Shown here: piece by piece, positions 60,177-64,000 of the stretch | Numbering within the stretch: position 1 is the stretch's first letter | Layout of the letters: the number at the start of each line of letters is the position of its first letter | NCBI GenBank assembly: GCA_026545765.1 | Contig: JAIFAC010000217.1 | Coordinates: 62,001 to 126,000 of the forward strand | Length of the DNA: 64,000 nt | DNA from: Plantago major | Taxonomy: Eukaryota > Streptophyta > Magnoliopsida > Lamiales > Plantaginaceae | Direction: 5' to 3' | The notes under the pieces: generated by a model | Database searches by the model: none | Told to the model about the DNA's origin: nothing | What the model saw: the letters and a program-made list of their open reading frames with translations, nothing else | Made by a program: the position numbers and the translations under genes

Positions 60177-61444
60177 CATCAAAGATGAATTGGGCATCAG
60201 AAAGTAACTTCATGGGGACTTATCCTTTCGGGCACCGAGTTCCTTCTTTCAACTTCATCTTCTTTCAATGACGTTTCTCCATCTCCTTCTTCATCATCAT
60301 AAACACTTCACTAGTTACTTCACACATAGACTACTTGTCCCATTATTTCTTTTTCTTTTTTGACATACTAATTTTGTAGTTGTTTTACCGACTCGTATGT
60401 TTTGGTTGGCCATCATTGGGCTCTTTTGATCTCAATTTTTCGGTAGTGTCTATTTTACCAAAATTCCGAACTTTTGTGCGTGCTGGTTTGGTATACATGG
60501 CATCAACACTCACGGACATGTAGCTTTTTAGGGACACAGTGGTATGTGGGTAGTATCGGTAACATGCCTAACACGAATAATAAAGGATCACAAGGACTAT
60601 AGATCCACTCCGAGACTTTTGAAGTACCATGGATTTTTTATTTGGTATGCCTTTTTTCTTTATTTCTTGGAGCAAGCAGCAGGTGATTTTTAGTAACGGT
60701 AATATAGAAGTAAGGCCAACCATGGTTACCTTTCAATGATGCTTCTCTTTCACATCTCCCCCAAACCAATTTCTTGATCTCTAGTTGGGGTTTCCTTCTC
60801 TACTTTCCCCCAAACTAATTTCTCAATCATGGTCAAATCATGACTCTCCTCCATTCATCGAACTCGCTTTTTTCTTCATTGTAAGCTCATGATGGAAGAG
60901 GATTACCACTTATATGAAGTATGTATGGATATATTTGGTAGAGTTTCATAAAAAGGCTAAAAAAATCTTTCAAATGGGTTAATGAGAGGTATATAAATAG
61001 TAAAGGCTTCAAAACAGAGGTGTGTACCACAAATCATATTCGTGCGGATAACATAAAAAGACTTATGGGTAGCAATGTTCACACAGGTATATACAGGACT
61101 TTTTATTTGTGTCGGAAGCACACGTACTCATCAAAGCAGCATGGGTCAAGGTAGGTCAGAGCATCTATCGCAAAAGCAGTGAGAGCACGAAATAAATCTA
61201 TTGCGATTATCTAGTCATACTTTATACCAAATACTCTTATCACATTTTTTTCTTCTTTTCATTGAAGCAAGTAACCCTAGACGTATGTAAAGATAAGCCT
61301 AAACCTAGGCGTAAAGTAAAAGGCGGCAAATAAAGTATGAATGAAATTAAAAAATTACGAATCATATTACAGACCGAGTAGTTAGCAAATAGGTATCAAA
61401 TCAAATCATCTCCCAAATCAGCTCGATCGAATAGGTATCAAATC
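60177..61444 (-). mobile_element. Athila R copy 2 internal non-coding region
   Basis: This is the continuation of R copy 2 after Tat B. It matches 38996-39960 and, from 60830 to 61110, also 3466-3760. It contains the conserved block at 60437-60620. No coding signal was seen. Confidence 0.7.
60437..60620 (-). other. Conserved non-coding block, Athila R copy 2
   Basis: It matches 39325-39495 and 41803-41980, with the words cacttttgtgcgtgctgg, tttggtatacatgg and gatccactccgagac. Confidence 0.65.
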
Positions 61445-62740
61445 AGCTCTATCGTGCTTCCATTGAGTGGTGCTTCATGAGGAAGATCCTCCGTGGTGGA
61501 GGATAGTAACCTTGGTAGCCTTGATAATACGATGGATCTACCTGTGGTGGTGGGTAAAGTCGCTTATGGATAGTATGGTGGAAACTAGTAATGTAGATAT
61601 CCTCTAAGTTTTCTTCCCGGAAGGAAATTTGTTGATGGTCAGGAGATAAGCCACATGATCGTTACACTCCACCCTACGGTCCATCTCGCTCATTACCACA
61701 TGATCGCTACACTCCACTTCCACGGTCCATCTTGTTCATTTCATTCCTCCGCATGTACTCTTGGCTTGCCATTTCAGAGTTGTTCACAAACTCATCGAAC
61801 AAGTTCATGTTAAAGGAATTTTGTGGTGGGTTTACTCCTCTTCTCCTCATTTCACTTGTCACCGCCTTCGTAGCTCTCTAGAAAGACTTTAGTTCTCTTT
61901 TCGAAAGGATCGGAGCTAATCATATCCCAACTCGCTAGTAGGCACCATGTTCCCTTGCAATGGCTATGATCAAACTAGGAAACAACAAGTTCTTCCCTTC
62001 GCTTTTTTTACCAATAGCATCTCTTCCATAATAAATCTCCCAACATCAATGTAGTGACCTTCCAACATTGCATAGACAAGTCTGGCTACGTCTCCTTTAA
62101 GTCCTTCGTGGTGAAGGATTAGCTTCAAGTTTGCCTCTACAAAGTGCATCCAAAATCATGCTCTTCGCTTTGAGTGTGGCTCTCAGATGGACATGCCCAC
62201 CGTGATCCTCTCTAAATCTTTCTCCAAGCAATACTCGATGTTCGATAGATATCTTGGAAATTCAACTCATGGTAGGGCTCCTTGAATGCCCCATTTATTT
62301 ACTCCTGAGATTTCAAAATACTTGTTGATAGTGCCGATCCAAACATGAACTCAACCCCTGATAGTGATTGGGTGCATAATTAGTGAATCCTCCGACCCTT
62401 TAATCTTGAGTTGAAAGAACTTCGCATAGAATTCTCGGACCACCTCAATGTCATATTCCGTAAGGATGGTAGTATAGGTTCCCCAAGCGTAGAGGCTCAA
62501 AACTTCATGTGTCCAATTGTATCATGAATCATTCCCCATCCAATATCTATGTTCCTTTCGGGAACTACTCCTCGATCGCTATTAACCAATAGCCAACTCC
62601 TAGCTCAATCCGAAAGGGTTGGCATTTCGCTCGATCGCAACTTTTTTCCTTTCCTTGCTCTCTTCGTGCTTGGTTCGCCACATCCTTTCCACCTTCAAGT
62701 CTCCCCGTGGTACCTAGGTTCAAAAAGTGCGAGAGAGAGC
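61445..62740 (-). pseudogene. Athila env-like region (R copy 2)
   Basis: Minus-strand words such as FWMHFVEANLKLILHHEGLKGDVARLVYAMLEGHYIDVGRFIMEEM resemble the conserved domain of the Athila ORF beyond pol ('putative plant transposon protein', PF20167 type). The position between pol and the 3' LTR, with the non-coding block in between, fits Athila. It is broken, with many breaks. The role in the family is unproven; it is called env-like only by position. Confidence 0.6.
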
Positions 62741-62765
62741 ATGTTTGGAATGAATTCTAGAATAA

Positions 62766-62937
62766 GGCTCTGTTCTTTTCATCTGAAAACTCATTAATTT
62801 CAGATCAGTTCAGATTCATTCAGTTCTATTCTATTTTTCTTAGTTCTTTTTATACTACAATTCACCAATTCAGCCCATTCAGCCTCCCTGGGCCAGATCA
62901 ATTATGTTTAGTTCTGCTTTATTAAGAGAACTTAGCC
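62766..62937. mobile_element. Probable Tourist-like (PIF/Harbinger) MITE
   Basis: The 172-bp segment starts GGCTCTGTTCTTTT and ends with the inverse of GGCTAAGTTCTCTT, an imperfect terminal inverted repeat of about 14 bp with three mismatches. It is flanked by taa at 62763-62765 and 62938-62940, the 3-bp duplication used by PIF/Harbinger elements. The short duplication and imperfect repeats limit confidence. Confidence 0.4.
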
Positions 62938-62940
62938 TAA

Positions 62941-64000
62941 GGCTTACACGAACTCTCATGGGATCTTTTATCCCAAAATCCTAAACTCGGGTACAACATG
63001 TATGCAAAATTTAGCTTGTAATAAAATCAATAGCTACTTCAAATCAATGCATGAACTAGATATGTAATTCAAGTTCTCAAATTGTGTCAAGCATCAAAGT
63101 GTAAAGCATATTGCAATGGAAATTCCATCCTATGAGCATGTGACAATGCAATTATGTTTTCTAAGCATAAATCATCAAGTAATAAACATACGAGCATATA
63201 ATCGAAAGAGAAAAAGATCGATTTATAGAGTTGTTCTAGTGAGGCATTTTATCAAACACATAATTACCATGAAAAAAGACTCTCAATTTCTCAATCCAAT
63301 TGACAAATCTCTACCAAGACAAGTGATAATAGAGTGAATACTAGAAGTAAGCATGCATTCAAATCATCATTACATAATCAAATCAATAAATTGAATCATA
63401 TAATTGCATAGCATCAAAGAATCATACAAGAAAGTACTAGCGTAAGAGTGAAAGATTGAAACTTGAAATTGAAGATGTAATGAAGATAATATTGAGTAGA
63501 GATCACGCATATGATGTTGTTGATGGATGGGCAAGCTAAGAATGAATTGGTATGATGAAAATGTAGAGCAAGTCAAGAATTTTGGAGAGAAATGAAGTGA
63601 GGAAGAACAAAAACGGTTTTGGGATTTAAAAGGAGGAGAGTGAATCATGAGCACCACCGGTCACTGTGGGTCGCAGTGAGGTCACGCCACTCCCTCTCAT
63701 TTTATGTAGTTTTGCATTTTTCGGTCTTTCATTTGTTGATATATGATTCTAAATATAGAATAATGTTTTCAAAAATAAAATTTGAAAATTTTGAAAAGTT
63801 TTTAAAAGTGAAATTGAAAACGAAGTAAAATTAAAAGTGCGAATGCAATTGGAAAATAAATGTGACTGGTCATTTCCCATGAAGAGCTTGTTTTAGGTCT
63901 TATAGCTCGCCTTTGTTTAGAGATCGACTTAGTTGTCGGTTTGACCCTCGACTCGGGTGGTGTGGTTCGTCAACCAATCCTACGCGACGCCTTGTCGGTG
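62941..64000. other. Unassigned AT-rich sequence
   Basis: I see no gene or clear element ends in this stretch. The words gtcactgtgggtcgcagtgaggtcacgcc near 63660 recall the GC-rich inverted motifs in the Athila LTRs nearby, so this may be more LTR or internal sequence of R copy 2 or another Athila. Open frames at 63116-63337 and 63370-63657 lack recognisable domains. Confidence 0.35.

Noticed and set aside
63116-63657. Two short frames near the window end
   Set aside because: No domain, AT-rich composition, no signal peptide or plausible promoter context.
1-64000. tRNA or rRNA genes
   Set aside because: No cloverleaf or rRNA-like stretch was noticed. The tRNA-related words seen are primer-binding sites next to LTRs.

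Overview
This looks like a gene-poor, transposon-saturated stretch of a flowering-plant nuclear genome, probably a eudicot. The evidence is the mix of typical plant LTR-retrotransposon lineages (Ty3/Gypsy Athila and Tat, Ty1/Copia SIRE-type), two MITEs, AT-rich spacer and only one convincing host gene. No prokaryotic, organellar, rRNA or tRNA features were seen. The species cannot be named from this sequence.

Layout. 1-828 is Athila-type LTR sequence (family R, minus strand). It is interrupted at 829 by a partial Athila of another family (C, 829-~3465), followed by R internal sequence and a Copia 5' fragment (3761-4495). A probable solo Copia LTR lies at 4535-5311. A small island of host-like DNA follows (5312-8475): a Mutator-type MITE with a perfect 9-bp target duplication (5480-5786), one small gene for a secreted basic Ala/Pro-rich peptide (6334-6570), and AT-rich spacer. 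A second Copia fragment (8476-9145) abuts more family R LTR DNA (9146-11349).

From about 9.1 kb to 62.7 kb the window is a nest of elements, mostly delimited by target-site duplications. R copy 1 (minus) was hit by a Tat element (A, 11642-38990, minus), which was itself hit by a SIRE-type Copia (E, 12676-27608, minus, TSD gagag). A short gag-protease-only Athila (D, 40010-45432, minus, TSD atatt) sits where R copy 1 meets R copy 2. R copy 2 was hit by a second Tat element (B, 46256-60171, plus, TSD agtat). R copy 2 then continues to an Athila env-like region (61445-62740). A probable Tourist-like MITE (62766-62937) and about 1 kb of unassigned DNA end the window. All retroelements are treated as fossils; every coding region in them appears broken or partial.

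Points that go beyond routine annotation: a stem-loop beside the polypurine tract whose two variants keep pairing by paired changes; a roughly 180-bp non-coding block shared by Athila copies with different LTRs; an antisense gene region in both Tat elements; a 65-bp minisatellite with a 130-bp higher-order alternation inside Tat A; GC-rich hairpins in an Athila LTR; and LTR-to-LTR differences clustered at CAG/CTG trinucleotides, which may be an assembly artefact linked to CHG methylation.
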